The notes under the pieces: model-generated
Databases searched by the model: none
What the model was told of the DNA's origin: nothing
What the model saw: only the letters and a program-made list of their open reading frames with translations
Assembly: GCA_030674155.1 (NCBI GenBank)
Contig: CM060316.1
Span: 84,104,541 to 84,168,540, forward strand
Source: Stramonita haemastoma
Taxonomy: Eukaryota > Mollusca > Gastropoda > Neogastropoda > Muricidae
Length of the DNA stretch: 64,000 nt
Direction: 5' to 3'
Program-made: the position numbers and the translations under genes
Part shown: piece by piece, positions 1 to 63,053 of the stretch
How the letters are laid out: each line of letters begins with the position of its first letter
How positions within the stretch are numbered: the first letter of the stretch is position 1

Positions 1-33
<33 letters not shown>

Positions 34-168
34 CACACACCCCTCACCGACCCACCCACCCACCCACCCACTTACACCCACTCACCCACCCACCACTCAC
101 CCACCCACTTACACACTCACTCACCCACCCACCCACCCACCCCCAACACACACACACACACACATCAC
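1..168. repeat. (CA)n and (CCCA)n microsatellite
   Basis: Pure CA at the window edge passes into CACC/CCCA repeats. It lies in the BK intron upstream of the first visible exon. Confidence 0.95.
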
Positions 169-292
169 CATTAAAATCCTCCACTCCACAATCACCACAA
201 ACAAACCCTCTAAACCAAACAAACAACACCTCAATGCTTTGGTATGCTATGGTATGGTCCTAACACCAACACCAACACCAACACCAACACAG

Positions 293-10869
<10,577 letters not shown>

Positions 10870-13800
10870 ACCGCCTAGCGCTCAGAACTGGCTGCAATTG
10901 CTTTGTTTTCTTTGGGTTTTATAGTGTATATGTATATATACCATCAGTTTGATGAAATGGCAAGTCATTGTAATCCATTTTGCACAAAACGAGAGAGACA
11001 AAGCCTGGTTATTTTTGCTGCTGCAGTTCATCTCCAATCTGGAATCATTCATCTACTTCGGTGTGGGGAGGAGCTGATCATTCGTGTAGTTCATTTACCA
11101 TGATATGCAGTACACCATGTTTTGTGTGGGTTTTTTTTTTCAGTGTGATAGTTGTTTTGTTTTTATTCTGGGTCACGATCAAAATGGTCGATATTCTTGC
11201 TCAATATTTATCAGTCTTATCTAGAAAAGATAAGTCACTCCTGATGTTATAATGTTGTGCTCTGTCCTGCTCGCTTTTTCAATACAAGATTGGTATTCCA
11301 CGGTTTGTGGTGACTCGTTTTGGCAACATGATGTTTTGTTAGGGTTTACACTGCTAAGCCATGCTGTCTAAGTGAAAACTGGATGATCAGCAAAAAAAGA
11401 AAAGATTATAGATTAATCAATAAATTATCATGATGGTAGGCCTATACTTGTTATCTTTTAAATGAAAAATACACAGGCAAAATGTATTTACTGGAAATGT
11501 TCACATAGGCCACGTAAATGGAGCTGAAAAAGATAATTATAAGAGTACACTTCCTCTCTCTCATCGTACACTCAGTTTAGTCATCAAATCAAATCACATT
11601 AAAATCAAATTATTTTTTATCATGAAGGGTAAGAGATAAGCAGATACATGTCTTGTTTAAACCAACCCACCTAAAAGAGAGGAAGAAAAGACGTCAGCAA
11701 ATAGCACAAAAGTCATAACAAAAAAACACAAATCCAACTAGGCGTTGTTCATCCACAGCTGGATGCTGATCCCAGCATGGAAAACAATCGAGAGATATCT
11801 TAAAGGAACAAAGGTATCAACATAGCACACAATCTGGCATAACAGAGAAACACCTCATGAAAAACAACGTAATAGCCCAGAACTGACCAATAAAATAACA
11901 GGGGAAAACAACCATTCAGGGGCAACAGTGTTCATAATTCTGAGCTGTCTGACCCTTGACACATCAGAGAAACATCTTTCACAGAAAACAATATCTAGAT
12001 TCTTCTTATACTACCCTCATCCCTGAAACACTGTCAGACATGCACGATGACAGTTACCATGACTCTTCTCCAAAACTTCGTAACAAACAGGCCTAAGTCT
12101 CAAATGTCCGCAACTCTTTATCCACATCGTTTTCTCTCGTATCAGACAGGTATTTTTGTTTTTACCTTGATTGAAAAATACCAGCACATACTGCTTTTAT
12201 GCTGCTCTACTTTATAAAGAGTGATAACAACGCGATCTTACACAGGTTTTCAGCACTGGCCCACCTACGCTAAGAATTGCATCGTTATCCAGTGGACCCC
12301 GCAAATTGATCAGTAGTGATTAGAGGAACAGGGGACACCAAGAAATACAAACGGTGCGCACTTCCCATTCCCTGAATCAGTTGATATCAACTGTACTGAT
12401 GCTATGTTAATAGCATTCTGCTGTTCAATCAGATACTGATTTCAGTATTCAAATCATGCCTCAAAGTTACGCCTAAAAACCTTTGCTATCAATATATTAT
12501 GTGCACATGTGAGAGGAATTACTGTTACATCTTGGCACATAATTGTATGTTTTGAATTTCATTGTTTCTACCCTTGGGTCACAGTTCTGGGAACAGCAAC
12601 CACTCTCTGTAACTCTAACGACATGTCTGTCAGTCAAGACAATGAGAAAATTTAATGCTCAGATTTATTTATGCACCATTTGTGTTTACTTCACCACAAA
12701 ATTATGTATGTGATACACCTGGTTTCTTCCTGTATTTCAATGATATTATACGCGTTCTGTTTGTATTGATAAAATAATATCATGTACATTAGTGGGTGTT
12801 TTTTTTATAATTCTCTCAATTGTTACTTGTGTGTTCTCCTGTAGTTTTTTTTTCTTTTTTTTAATTACCTTTATTTCGCAGCTCAGTTACTGAGTGCTTG
12901 AAAATACATTGTCCCAATAAAGTTGTACGTTTCTTTCAGGTAGACCTACCCATAATTAAATTATGCTGGGCAAATCCAAAATAATGATCACTTTAATTAA
13001 AAGATGATCAGGTGGATGTGCAACTAATCATTGTCAACTTTAACAAGTCAGGAAGTGACAAATATAACATATATGCCTTACGTTGTAAACTGCTTTGGGT
13101 TTTGATTATTATGAATTTTTGTTTTAGGGTCTAATTTGTTCACCGGTTGGCCTACTGTTACGTAAGAATCAGAACCGTAACTTGGACCATTTTACAGTGA
13201 TCAGAAAATGTTCATTCACTGTTCAAATGTGGGCAGTATCCCTGTAAAATCTAAGTTGATACAAACCAGTGTTTCCTACATAGTGAGCAATACCCAGCCC
13301 ACGTTGCTGCAAATGTCAGGATTTCCTTTTTTCCATACATGTTTCAAAGTTAATGCTACACTTTTCAGCATCACCTCCACATCAAAAAAAAAAAAAGATG
13401 TTTGTTTGTGAGTGAACTACCAGGAAGACCTGCTGCTGAAGAAAATCCGTCCAGTGCTGTAAATAGTTAACAAGCAATTGTGACAATTCATGGCACCCTT
13501 CATTTTGATCAGTGGATGTTTATCTCCCTTTGAGGTCTGTTTTGCTGACCAAGGTAATACAGGTGATAACGTAATATTCCATGTTGTGCTAGTCATTCTG
13601 CTGCTCTGACTGTATCTCCCTTTTCTTTTCATTTTTTTTTATCTGTCGCAAGTTGTATGTTCTATTCTTCCTGTACCTCTTCCTTAATCTGTTTCAAACA
13701 GGCTCAATAGTGACGGAATGTTTTGGTGTTTTGTCAGATAAAGGCATAAAAATCAAATATCTGCTTCTCAAGTTTCGAGATTTCAGGCGTATAAATTAAA

Positions 13801-14660
13801 ACATTTTAAAAGCGATCCCTTCAAGATCGTGTTCTTTTTTTTTTTTTACCAGGACTATAAACAAAATGGTTGGATGACTTACATTTTTTCCTATTTTCAT
13901 TTTTTGCTTATAATAGTGTCTGGGAGGCGGCTTTTTTCTTGTCACAAAGCAGTGTAGGCCTAATGCTGAGGATTTTCCTGTTATGGTTTTTTCCCCATGT
14001 GGTAATTGCCCTTGTAAGACTCCGCAGTTATAATTGGCTCCGCGTTGAGATATAAAACTACGCAATTGGTAGGCCTAGGTTTTCTTTTGTAAACAAATCT
14101 TTGTGTTTGATTTAGCCCTTAACTGAGATACTTTTACAACATTGATTTAGCTTTGACTTTTAACAAGATATGGCTTTCATGACCAGTAAGCTTTGATTAT
14201 CATGACTGAGGATCAGTTTCAGACATTGATCTCCCTGTCTTTTGATTAATTTGAAAATTTGGGTCAATGACTGGACACCAATTATTTTTTTGCTGATTAC
14301 ATTTGTTTGTACCTAGAATTATGATTGCTCAGTGGTGGACCTTCCTTTTGCAGTGCAGTGTGCTTGTTAGCCTACATATTTCTGTGTTTATCATTTCTCA
14401 TGACGGTATCATCCATGTTTGCGTGTTCATCAAAGGGGGAAATCTGGTAAGGCTGCAAGGATAATCTCAGAATGTGTGTGCCAACTCTTGTCAGCTGTCC
14501 TCCGCTTTCCATCCTTGATATGGATTTAAACCCATTTGTTTTATGAGCTTCAAACAAGAATAACAAAAAACCTGTATCAAAACGATTTAATTCACAAGCT
14601 AAAATGCACGCAGATGTCCATATTAACTAACCAATTTCTCAGTTTATTTTTAATTATTTC
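10870..14660. other. BK 3' UTR and intergenic DNA
   Basis: AT-rich, no ORF of interest. Candidate polyadenylation signals AATAAA occur at 11419-11424 and 12916-12921 (cccAATAAAgttgt). No repeat family was recognised. Confidence 0.5.
12916..12921 (+). terminator. Candidate distal poly(A) signal of the BK gene
   Basis: AATAAA followed by a GT/T-rich stretch, about 2 kb beyond the stop of C-terminus C. Assignment is positional only. Confidence 0.3.
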
Positions 14661-14667
14661 AAAAGGG

Positions 14668-15010
14668 GGCAGGATAACCTTGTGCTGAGAACGTTGCACT
14701 CACGGTTTGATGGCCCGAATCTAGCTACCTCCAAGATGCCTGATCAGTACAGAATCCACTCCCCCAAAAGTCCTTGAGATGAGACTACAAACTTAGGCCC
14801 TATGTGCAAATGCATGCAAAACATCTTGCACAGACGTTAAAACCACCTCTGAAAAGTAGGCCGTTGGTGCCAGTTTGAGCCGAAGACTAAAATATGCATG
14901 CACACGGATGTTGTTGTTTAGACATCATCCCTGAAGTCAGAAAATGGTTGCGTATGCGAAAATCTCACCAACAGTGAACCTTGGAGCTCTAGCCAAGGAT
15001 TGAAAAAAAA
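14668..15010 (+). mobile_element. tRNA-headed SINE, family A2
   Basis: Shares the A-family core (AAAGTCCTTGAGATGAGACT ... TGCATGCAAAACATCTTGCA) but ends with GTTGTTTAGACATCATCCC and the module read in reverse at 4985, 20728 and 49795 (GCGTATGCGAAAATCTCACC ... GGAGCTCTAGCC). It closes with an A-rich tail. Confidence 0.75.
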
Positions 15011-15169
15011 AAAGAAAAGAAAAGAAAGAATAACACACAATGTATAACAATGGATAAATTTCACATACAGGTAAAAAAAATATAATATTGAAACTGATGC
15101 AGGTAGCTTTAAATCATTGAATATTGCAATACAAGCAGGCAGATTAAAACTTTGCATCATTGATATGAA

Positions 15170-15258
<89 letters not shown>
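15170..15258. repeat. (TA)n microsatellite
   Basis: About 85 bp of perfect AT alternation with one phase slip. Confidence 0.97.
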
Positions 15259-15259
<1 letters not shown>

Positions 15260-15260
<1 letters not shown>

Positions 15261-17590
15261 TTTACAGACCATTAGCATCACTTTCCTGTTCTTGTTTGAA
15301 TTTTGATGGTCTCATGTCATGGATACAGTCATCTCACTTAATTTTATCATTTTTAAGATTAAAACTGTCATATGCAATGGTATGAACCCAGAAGTGTTAT
15401 TTCCAAAACTATGGCCATGTGTGATATTGTATTACAACTTTGAAAGAGCAGGATCTGTCCTCCATCTTGGAGACCCTAGATTTGGTCAGGAATCACAATT
15501 TAGATCACATTGTATGAGCACTTTTTGTGTGGTTGTGTTTGCTGTTGTTGTTGCTGTTATGTGTGTGTGTGGGGAGGGAGGGGGGGGGGTTATTGGGGAT
15601 GGGTGGGTAAGTGGGGGGGGGAGAGAAAAAGGGTCCCCCATGGGGATGTAGTTTTCAGTATGAATTTCAGTATAAATATCATGCCCACCTTGTGGAATTT
15701 ATGTACTAGGGTATTTCCTCATCTCTATCACTCTTCTTGTTTCTGACTTCTTCCTGACTTTTCCATCATCTCTCTTGCTTATGATTTGCCTTCCGTATCT
15801 ATTCTCTTGCCTTTTTGAAATCATTTTCTGTTCATTATTTATATGACATTTCGCCTGTATTGTTTTGTTCTGGTGACCAGGTCGTGATATGAAACACAGA
15901 GCGCAGGATGTCCCTTCTGCAGTGTTCTTTACCTATATGGCATTTTTATGTATGCTTTTGTCCTTTGAGGTATTTTTTTTCTTTTCTTTTTTTTTTTCTT
16001 TTTTTACAGTTTCTTATAACCTGAGGATTCAAAAATTAAGCAGAGTAGCTGGCGTCCTCAGTAGAGTCTGGTTTTATTAGCCTGAAGGACTGAAACAATG
16101 TGTATATTGTAATTTTTCTCTTCAGATTGATAGTGTTCGATATAATGAAGATATTAAGCTGGGGTTGTTTTAGAACTTGAAGTGAATGTTACTGGAGACA
16201 CTGAAACTGAATGAAGTGAAAGCCCTGAAATGGCTTTTGTGGTCCAAAGGGTTGTAAACAACATGATTTTTTTAAAAATGAACATGGGAGGGGAGAAGAT
16301 ATTATGAAAAAGAGATAGAAAAAAAACGCAAGAGCAAAACCCAAATTGCCTTTCTGTATTCAGTCTCTTAGAAGACCCTTACATATGCTTGAGCAGAAAA
16401 GAATGTGCTGTTCTTTTACGACAGGCCCTCGTTTAGAAAGCAGTTTCTGCATTTTTAATTCTGTTCCTATCTTATCAATGTGTAGTTGGTTCCATCATTC
16501 TGTTAAATAGTGCAAGATTTAATTGGGATGGTTTACCCACATCAGCCTGTTGATGACATTTCTTAAAACCAGAGAATGTGTGTGAGAGCGCATGCATACA
16601 TGCAATCATTTGAAAACTGTTTTGTCAATCAAAAAATTCTTGATTACATGAAACATCATGCCCTTATTTCTATCACATATGCTGTTTGGATGTTAGGTTT
16701 ATGTTCATAAAAAAAAATGATGGCTGGAATGAAAATGTGTTGTCCGCTTTTCACCATTCAAATGTATGAATGATTAAAAGGAAATATGTTGACCAAAGAA
16801 GTGTGCGCTGGGTTTCACCATAATAATCTTTTTTTGTGTGTGTTAAAGTATCACTCTACTTTGTTATGTGTTGGGGGGGAAATCATACCCATTTCAGACT
16901 GTTAACACTTCATACCCAGATCTGTGATATGTACAGTGATTTTTTTTTTTTTTTTTTACAATTCTTAAATATGCTCACTTTGTAGATATTACTGCATGGA
17001 ATTGATTGTCATCATGTGTACATTTACTGTTTGTTGTGTGTAATAAGCTTGCTGTGTGTGCTTGCATCAGTATCTATCAATTAATGTTTTTGTACTTGAG
17101 AATACTAAATTGAAACTTGGAATGGCCGTTCAAAGTTTAGATAATGGATGATGATCTGTGCTTGCATTTTGTTGCTGATAAAAAAATGTTTTTTTCCTGT
17201 TTGATCTTATTTTTTTGGTTGTGTTTTTGTATAACTGCACCCCTCCCTATCCCACTAAACTGCATCAAGATTTTCTTCTTACAAAAATAAATTATTTTCA
17301 TGAATAAAACAGTCTTTCTTTTCATATTTTTTATCAAGTGCTTTTATGGATGTGCCCTACAGAAAATAATGCAAATGAGAAGAGTATATCTGTCTCTCAT
17401 TTTCCCTCCTGCAAGAAGATTTTTCTGCTCTCTCCCGAGTTTCCCTCCTATATTAATGAAAACCAGGTTTGTGTGTGTGTTGACAGCAAAATGAAATTAA
17501 CAGGTCTGTAGGACATATGCATGGAAAATACACATGAAACATTTATTCTTCTCCTTAAAAAAAAAAGAAAAAAGAAGTTATTCTTCTCCT
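15260..17590. other. Intergenic DNA, nothing recognised
   Basis: AT-rich, with a short G-rich run near 15570-15620 and several poly-T tracts. No gene or repeat family supported. Confidence 0.5.
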
Positions 17591-17595
17591 TTAGC

Positions 17596-17812
17596 CTGGT
17601 TTCAAATCAGTGCCAACTCCACTCCCCCCAAAAGTCCTTTGCAGAACACCTTGCGCACAGGTTAAAACTTGTTTTGCTTTTCGAAAGACTAGGCCATTGT
17701 GTGCCAGTGGGAACAGATAAAATTTACAAAACTGCAAACACACGGGGACTGAATGTAAAAAAGCACATGAGTGCTTATTCCATTATTATCAAAATAAAAG
17801 TGTTTTTTTAAT
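17596..17812 (+). mobile_element. SINE A1, 5'-truncated
   Basis: Begins in the central block (CCACTCCCCCCAAAAGTCCT) and runs through GCACATGAGTGCTTATTCCA to a T/A-rich tail. Confidence 0.8.
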
Positions 17813-19590
17813 TTTAAATCCTTAAACTTTTAATTCAAGGTCTGCCTAACTAACCCTTTATGTAGATTCTTTCTGCATGTACAATCATCATGAAAGTGAA
17901 AATCCATCTTTGAGTGGTGCTTGAAAGAATTTTTTTTTGTTGAAAATAGTGAATAGATATTTGAGAAAGAAATGTGAACAGAAGGTGGTAGGAGGAAAGG
18001 AAAAAGTCAGCTGCTGTTTTAAAAATAGGCCTTTTATTTCAAAGTAAGCCTATCACATGTTCCACTAGAGGGGAATTATATAATCACATGGATAAAATTT
18101 TCGGAATGCCAAAGCAAGTGACCAAATATTGGAGATCTGTGGATTTGGAGTCAAGGCGCTGTCTTTTTTTTAAACAGTTGAATTAATTTGATACCTTGTC
18201 TAGTATTATGCTGTGGATTTCAGTTTGGCAGTTCTGCAAACATACCTCACGGAAGTATTGTATTATTGTAACATCAAGAAATATGCGAGTTGGGCTCACT
18301 GACGACTTCCAAGATAAATGTAAATGCTTTGCTGAAATTACTAGCAGATGTGGGGATCCAGCAACTGTCTGAAATACTGAAGAATTGCAGAAAATGGTCC
18401 ACATAGTGAGCCAAAGTGTGTTATGTCCAACTTTCTGCTCCTTGGCAATCTTTAGGATGCAAAGGACTCAGGCTCCGCAGTGGATAAACACTAACAGTGA
18501 TGACAAAGACAGACCCATGGTACAGTTCCTCAACAGATGTGACCCACAGCAGCATAACAATGAAGCTAATTGATTCTTGTGCAAACAGTTGTAGTCATGT
18601 TAGTGCATTAAGTTAAGACTAACTTCCATTGTGACAAGATAGACTTGACACTTCTTTCACCACTGTTCTATGATTAGTCTTCTTTTCTTCTACCAGAACT
18701 CCCAAGGTCATAGGTAAGGGGAATTCCACTAAAACTCATCCAGTGTTGGGCACCTTGTTAATTCAACCTGGTGGAGGGAGCCCTTCCCCTGGTATCATGG
18801 CATGTTCAGATTTTTTTCTGTGTACGGTTGTCTATTCATTACTAAATTATTCTGTGGTTTGCCATCTGGGAGTTCTCTAAAGTCAAGATAAAGAAATATA
18901 TCCTAAGGGAAACACCTGTGCCTTTCCCTTATCATCCTAGTCTACCACACTTCCCCTTCCTCAGCCCTTTCCCAAAGGTACTGCTATGCATGTGTGATGG
19001 GGTGGTAAGTAGATTATCTCCCATGTGATTGCAGCTCGGCAATCGCAGCATTGTGTTTCTATTTAGGGGCACACCTTTGAATTGTAGATGTTCCATATCC
19101 TTGGGTAGTGGTCGAAAACACTCTGTTGTACACACTTCACCTTCATGGTGTTATGTAGTATTTATGCAACCTCTTCTTAGAGGTCACATCTAAAACTGTC
19201 TGGCTGTGCTGTGTTCCCAAGGTTTGAGCAGAGATGGGGCATTAAATGTCTACTCTGTTACACATGGATATGTCAGGACAAAAACCTGACAAGATATGTC
19301 AATGCAACTCAATTGTCTCCATTGCCACCGCTGTCAGTAGGAACTCCAAGCTATGCTGCCAGGATTCACCATCTTTCTTGGTCTTTGCCGAGTCTACAAA
19401 TCTCCTGCATCCCTCCCATACCACTGATATTAGTGATGTTGGCAATGTAGCATGCTGATGGTTTGCCTCTTTTATTTCTGCAGTGTGCATTCAACCTTAC
19501 CCTGGAAACTGTCATCATCAGATTTGTACATTTCTGTTTGCATGACCAACATATATCAGACACCTTTTGCTTTCTTATTTAACTTTTTCT
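17813..19590. other. Intergenic DNA, nothing recognised
   Basis: No ORF with protein-like composition. The stretch 19480-19575 resembles 36735-36860 (ACTGTCATCA...TTTGCATGACCAAC), suggesting a shared old repeat. Confidence 0.45.
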
Positions 19591-19599
19591 CTTGCTAGT

Positions 19600-19995
19600 T
19601 TTCATCAGAATTTCATGTCTAAAGAAGGGTTGGGAACATTCATTTCCTGCTTTCCCAAGTTATTCTGAGCAGTGTGTATGTACATTTTCTTCATGTCATT
19701 CCAGATCTCTTCTGGTGGAGCCTTACTTTTATTTTTTAAATCTATACCTATTAGAACTTCAAAATGATCGTTTCAATTTTGTCAGTACTTTTAGCTTCAG
19801 GGTCATGCAGCTTGTCCAGAGTATATTTTGCAGGGTCTGGGTGTTTCTGTTTGAATGCCTTTAATCTTATCTTTATGAACACAAATGAGTGATCCAAGTC
19901 ACCATTTGCCCCTGGTCTTATTTTATGAATCGGTATATAATCTGATGGCAACTTTCCATCTAGTGGCGAGATCCACATGTATCTCCTGTCTGGGT
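19600..19995 (-). pseudogene. Degraded LINE endonuclease fragment
   Basis: The minus strand reads RRYMWISPLDGKLPSDYIP, then DHSFVFIKIRLKAF and, after further decay, EEIWNDMKKMYIHTAQNNLG. This matches the end of the exonuclease-endonuclease domain and the linker to reverse transcriptase in non-LTR retrotransposons (the DH of the SDH motif is retained). The catalytic N-terminal part and the polymerase are missing. A SINE lies immediately to its right. Confidence 0.65.
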
Positions 19996-20084
19996 GCTTA
20001 AAGAAAGTGTTTCAGGCTGTAATGATTAAATTGTTTGCTTCAGCTTGGCAAAAGGTAATTTTTTTTAGCACATCACCTCTGATT

Positions 20085-20400
20085 ACGCTCGCAATTTGAC
20101 GACCCAGGTTTGATTCCCGTTCCGTGGGGATTTTTCCTCTGAAGTTAACATCCATTTCCCCAAAACGTCCTTCACATGAGACAATAAACCTAGGCCCCGT
20201 GTGAGAATGCACGCAGAACATCTTGCACACGTTAAATCCTGTTCTGCTTTTCGTAAGTGTAGGCCATTGTGTGCCGGTGGGAACAGATGACAAGATTTAC
20301 AGAAACTGCATGCACACTGGGACTGGATGTAAAAAAGCACACGAGTGCTTATTCCATTATCCTCGATAGAAAAGAATTAATAAAAAATAAAATAATTTTA
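20085..20400 (+). mobile_element. SINE A1, nearly full length
   Basis: Starts inside the tRNA head (TTACGCTCGCAATTTGACGA), has the B-box-like GGTTTGATTCCC and all downstream blocks, and ends in a long A/T-rich tail. Confidence 0.85.
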
Positions 20401-20727
20401 AAAGATAAAATTTAAAAAAAAAAATAAATGTCATTTCTTGAGCCATGGCTTAAAGGTCCAATGCCACATTTTATGTTTTCCCCTTCACCTATTTTTGCGT
20501 CCAAGTCTCCACTGATCATGAAGATTTCCCTAACAGGTATTTGGCTGTCTGTAGGTTGTCATAAAATAGTTCTATGTCTGTAGGTTGTCATAAAATAGCT
20601 CTATGTCCTCTTGTGAGCTGTTTAATGTTGGAGCACTTACCTGATTACTTTGATGGGGACTGGCTTTGCATCAAGTTCGATCATGAGCATTCTGTTACCG
20701 AAGCAGTTGAAGCTTTTTTGTTGTTGT

Positions 20728-20838
20728 TGCTCAACTAGAGCTCCAAGGTTCACAGATGGCGAGATTTTACGTATGCAACCATTTTTGCCCACCATTAAGG
20801 TAGCCACATTCCAACTCCAGGGAGTCGTAGCTTTTTAA
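20728..20838 (-). mobile_element. SINE A2 3' module, truncated
   Basis: CTCAACTAGAGCTCCAAGGT, then TTTTACGTATGCAACC and ACCATTAAGGTAGCCACATT; reverse of the 3' end of the A2 element at 14668. Confidence 0.75.
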
Positions 20839-20839
20839 A

Positions 20840-21671
20840 CAAGCTGAAAAGTGATTAATATGATAACTGTACCTACCATGTGACCCCCCTTTCGAGTTTC
20901 CTCTAAAAATAATGTAGTCTCTTTTGAATTCACCTTCTTTGTTCCCAACATGGAACATGCAGACCATGCCAGATGCAAGGCTATATTGACCTAGCACAAT
21001 TAGATCTATTGCTAAATCAACAACAAGACCTAAAGATAATGAGCATTCTTGGCTTGTGTTAATTACACCTTTCTTCATTTCTTTCATGCACAAAGACAAA
21101 ACACCAAAACTCATTCTACTTTCATTTTAATCGAAATTCACGGCCAAGGATATCAATTTCACAACAGTATTTCCATTTTATGACAGTGATGGTTGGTTAC
21201 CTTTGTAATGACTGACTGACTCCCTACACTCCGCTAAAAGAAAAAAAACTAACAGAAAAAGCATAAAAAGGTGAATACCACCAAAAAGAAAATTTCTTTG
21301 CATCACAGTTACCCCCTCCCCCCCACAGAACATAGTATTACCAACCATGGACACAAATGTTGCACTTCAAAAAGATACATGATATCACAAAGGACCACGT
21401 TTTTTTAAGAAGAAAAAAATAGGACTTTTGCACAGCATCAGAGATGCCTCACTGCGGGTGTTACAGTTCTATTCCTCATATTTGTTTTCAAAATATGTCA
21501 AAGTGAATGGAACATTCCATATTCACTACTGACTACACCACCCTGGTCACTTAATTGGTGGGTACTTCACCAACTGTGTAACTCAACGCACCAATGAAGC
21601 CTAGGACAAGTGTTGGCATTTTGCGTGATCCATACCACCAGCAGACCTGGCATGCTTCTCTTCCATTGCAG

Positions 21672-21721
<50 letters not shown>

Positions 21722-22285
21722 CGCATGTGTGTGTTTTCAACCAAAAAAATCCTTAGTTCTCTGGGGCAAAACATCAATGAACAGAAGAGACTGAAATAGC
21801 TTTCAGATCACGACTCCAATATTTTAACTATTGTGCTATTCTGTTTTTTTAACTTCCTCATTTGAAATACAGAAAATACATATACTCAAGTCCCGTTTTA
21901 ACTTCATTTGAAACACAGATAATACATATACTCAGTCCCGTACACCTCAAAATGTCATGACACACTATAGCATGAGCATAACAAAAGGTACAAATGTAAT
22001 ATTGCAATTAAGTAGAACACTTTCTTTCTCAGATATGTTAAAAAAAAAAATTAATAATAATAATAATAATGATAACATATGGAATTTGTTTAGTGCTGAA
22101 TCTTGTAAATCATTCAAATCTGAAACATATGGAAAAAGGAGAAAATGTATCTGTTGTATGCAACAAGATTTGTGAAATCACAGGCAGGAGCGTACTTTTC
22201 AGCTAATTTAATCAGTAGAGAGCTATGTTTATGCCTAATTGGGTACATACATTTGGGTATCTATTGAAATGTTTAGTGCCGGCCA
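20840..22285. other. Intergenic DNA
   Basis: Contains a (GT)n microsatellite at 21674-21718 and an ATA/AAT run near 22040-22070. No gene supported. Confidence 0.5.
21674..21718. repeat. (GT)n microsatellite
   Basis: Perfect GT repeat ending in a GC-rich alternation. Confidence 0.95.
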
Positions 22286-22294
22286 CGACTAACC

Positions 22295-22600
22295 ATGATG
22301 GTAAAAAAGGTAAAGGTGTCCCATAACCTATGTGGTTGTTGGGGAGCGAGGCATTAGAGACCTCAGCTTCTCTAGGGGCCAGCATATTGAGAGCGGCGCC
22401 CATCTCCTCTCCCTCGGTACTTTACCTTCCCTGATCCTAAAGAGGGCAGGTATCCATATACAGCTGGGTGAACTGTACTGAAGCCAAGGTGTGAAAATGG
22501 TTACCCATCCAATTGGCAACGACGTTCGATGCTGCTTAACCCTGACTGGGGGAAAGCAACTGCTCTGACCACTGAGCTATCCCCTCCCCATGACCGTATC
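22295..22600 (-). mobile_element. SINE family B, full length
   Basis: Read on the minus strand it begins GGGGATAGCTCAGTGGTCAG (A-box-like head). The body contains CAGCTGTA, GGAGAGGAGATGGGCGCC and a 3' end GGTTATGGGACACCTTTACC. A second copy lies at 25312-25549 in the same orientation. Confidence 0.75.
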
Positions 22601-22604
22601 CAGT

Positions 22605-23398
22605 GGAAAAGACAAAGACGAAGATTTGTTCTGACCTTCACAATTAAGGTACAAGCTGATCTACTATGAAGACATCCACATTATCTTTGTGTGTTAAAGA
22701 ACAAGACCAGATGCAACAGGTCAAAATATTAAAAGACCCCATCACTTGGGTTGGCTCAGTAAATGTTTGCAAACACTAATATGTACTGTCGGCAAAAATG
22801 AAATGTCCACATACCTAAACAGCAAAAACTAAAATCCATTTTAAAAAAAAGAAAAAAAAAAAAAAGCAGATGTAAAACTTTACCAACATGATGAAAAAGG
22901 AATTACAACCTGTGGATGGTGGACAAAATTGAAATGATTTTCCTTTTTAAAAGGCAAAAACATTTTCATAACATGTCAAGATCTGAATTACATACCACAT
23001 GGCTTTAGCGTTCATTTTACATCTGAGGGAGCTTGTGCGATCATGGATCTGAACCAAAATAAGGCTTGCGAAAAGAACCGAGATGAAATTTTGGTCAAAT
23101 CAACAATGCTTCATGCAAAAGGGAATAAAAAACAATAACAAAAGGAACCTTTCATTTGATCTTCAATTACAAATAATAAGGCCAACCAACCCTCAACCAC
23201 GGAAGTGCCACAAAAAACAAAAAAAACACCCCAAAACAAAGAAAACCTTCCATTCAAAAGCATAATTGATATCAGTATATCTGATCAGGTATCTGACACT
23301 TGAAGGGAAAACAAAAGACAATGTGTGATGAAGGAAAAACGACATTATCTGATGACCCTGGGTCAGTGATAAAAGTACTGCTGTGACTAGACCTTTGC
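22605..23398. other. Probable 3' UTR of the helicase gene
   Basis: AT-rich DNA directly beyond the helicase stop codon on its transcribed side. No clear AATAAA was found in the minus orientation here; an ATTAAA-type signal occurs near 22207. No ORF supported. Confidence 0.45.
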
Positions 23399-62532
<39,134 letters not shown>

Positions 62533-63050
62533 GCTGATGGTGCTGTAAATGAAGCGACTCTTGTCAGAAACTTCTCGTACGTTGGCAAGTGTAAGTTGCT
62601 GTACTTTCCTCAGCAAATGGCGGATGAACATAATGTGATCAAATGTGAATGAGCTGTCTCGGTTGACGCGTATGAATTTGTTTTAGCCTACTGCAGTCCT
62701 ACCGCCTATTTATAGGACTTTCCTAATCAGCCAGGGCTATGTAATGTGGCACCTTTGACTTTCTGGCATCTGACCACAGTCCTGATATCAAAGAAATCTG
62801 GAAAGGACTATAATTTGACTATAACATAACAAAGAATAAGCCAGGCCTAGATGAACTTCTCAGACTTCAACAACCACTTTAACAACAAAAAAAGAAGAAA
62901 TTCGGGGACAAATTGCATGTTTGCGAATAAAATGTGCATGTTGTAATGCGTTCCCTCATTGTTAAGCTGATATGCTGCAGTCCTCAGCGGCCAACATAGG
63001 TGTTTATTTGCAGAACTAGACTAGGCCTAGCCTATGTTTCGTCGCGTTGT
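62533..63050 (-). promoter_or_regulatory. Region upstream of the helicase start (5' UTR and promoter expected here)
   Basis: Immediately 5' of the start codon on the minus strand. The frame stays open upstream to at least 62660 with one further ATG at 62631. No TATA box or clear initiator could be assigned, so this is positional inference only. Confidence 0.35.
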
Positions 63051-63053
63051 AAG

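Noticed and set aside
15170..15258. Long TA tract as a functional palindrome or origin
   Set aside because: Simple dinucleotide repeat; nothing around it suggests a role.
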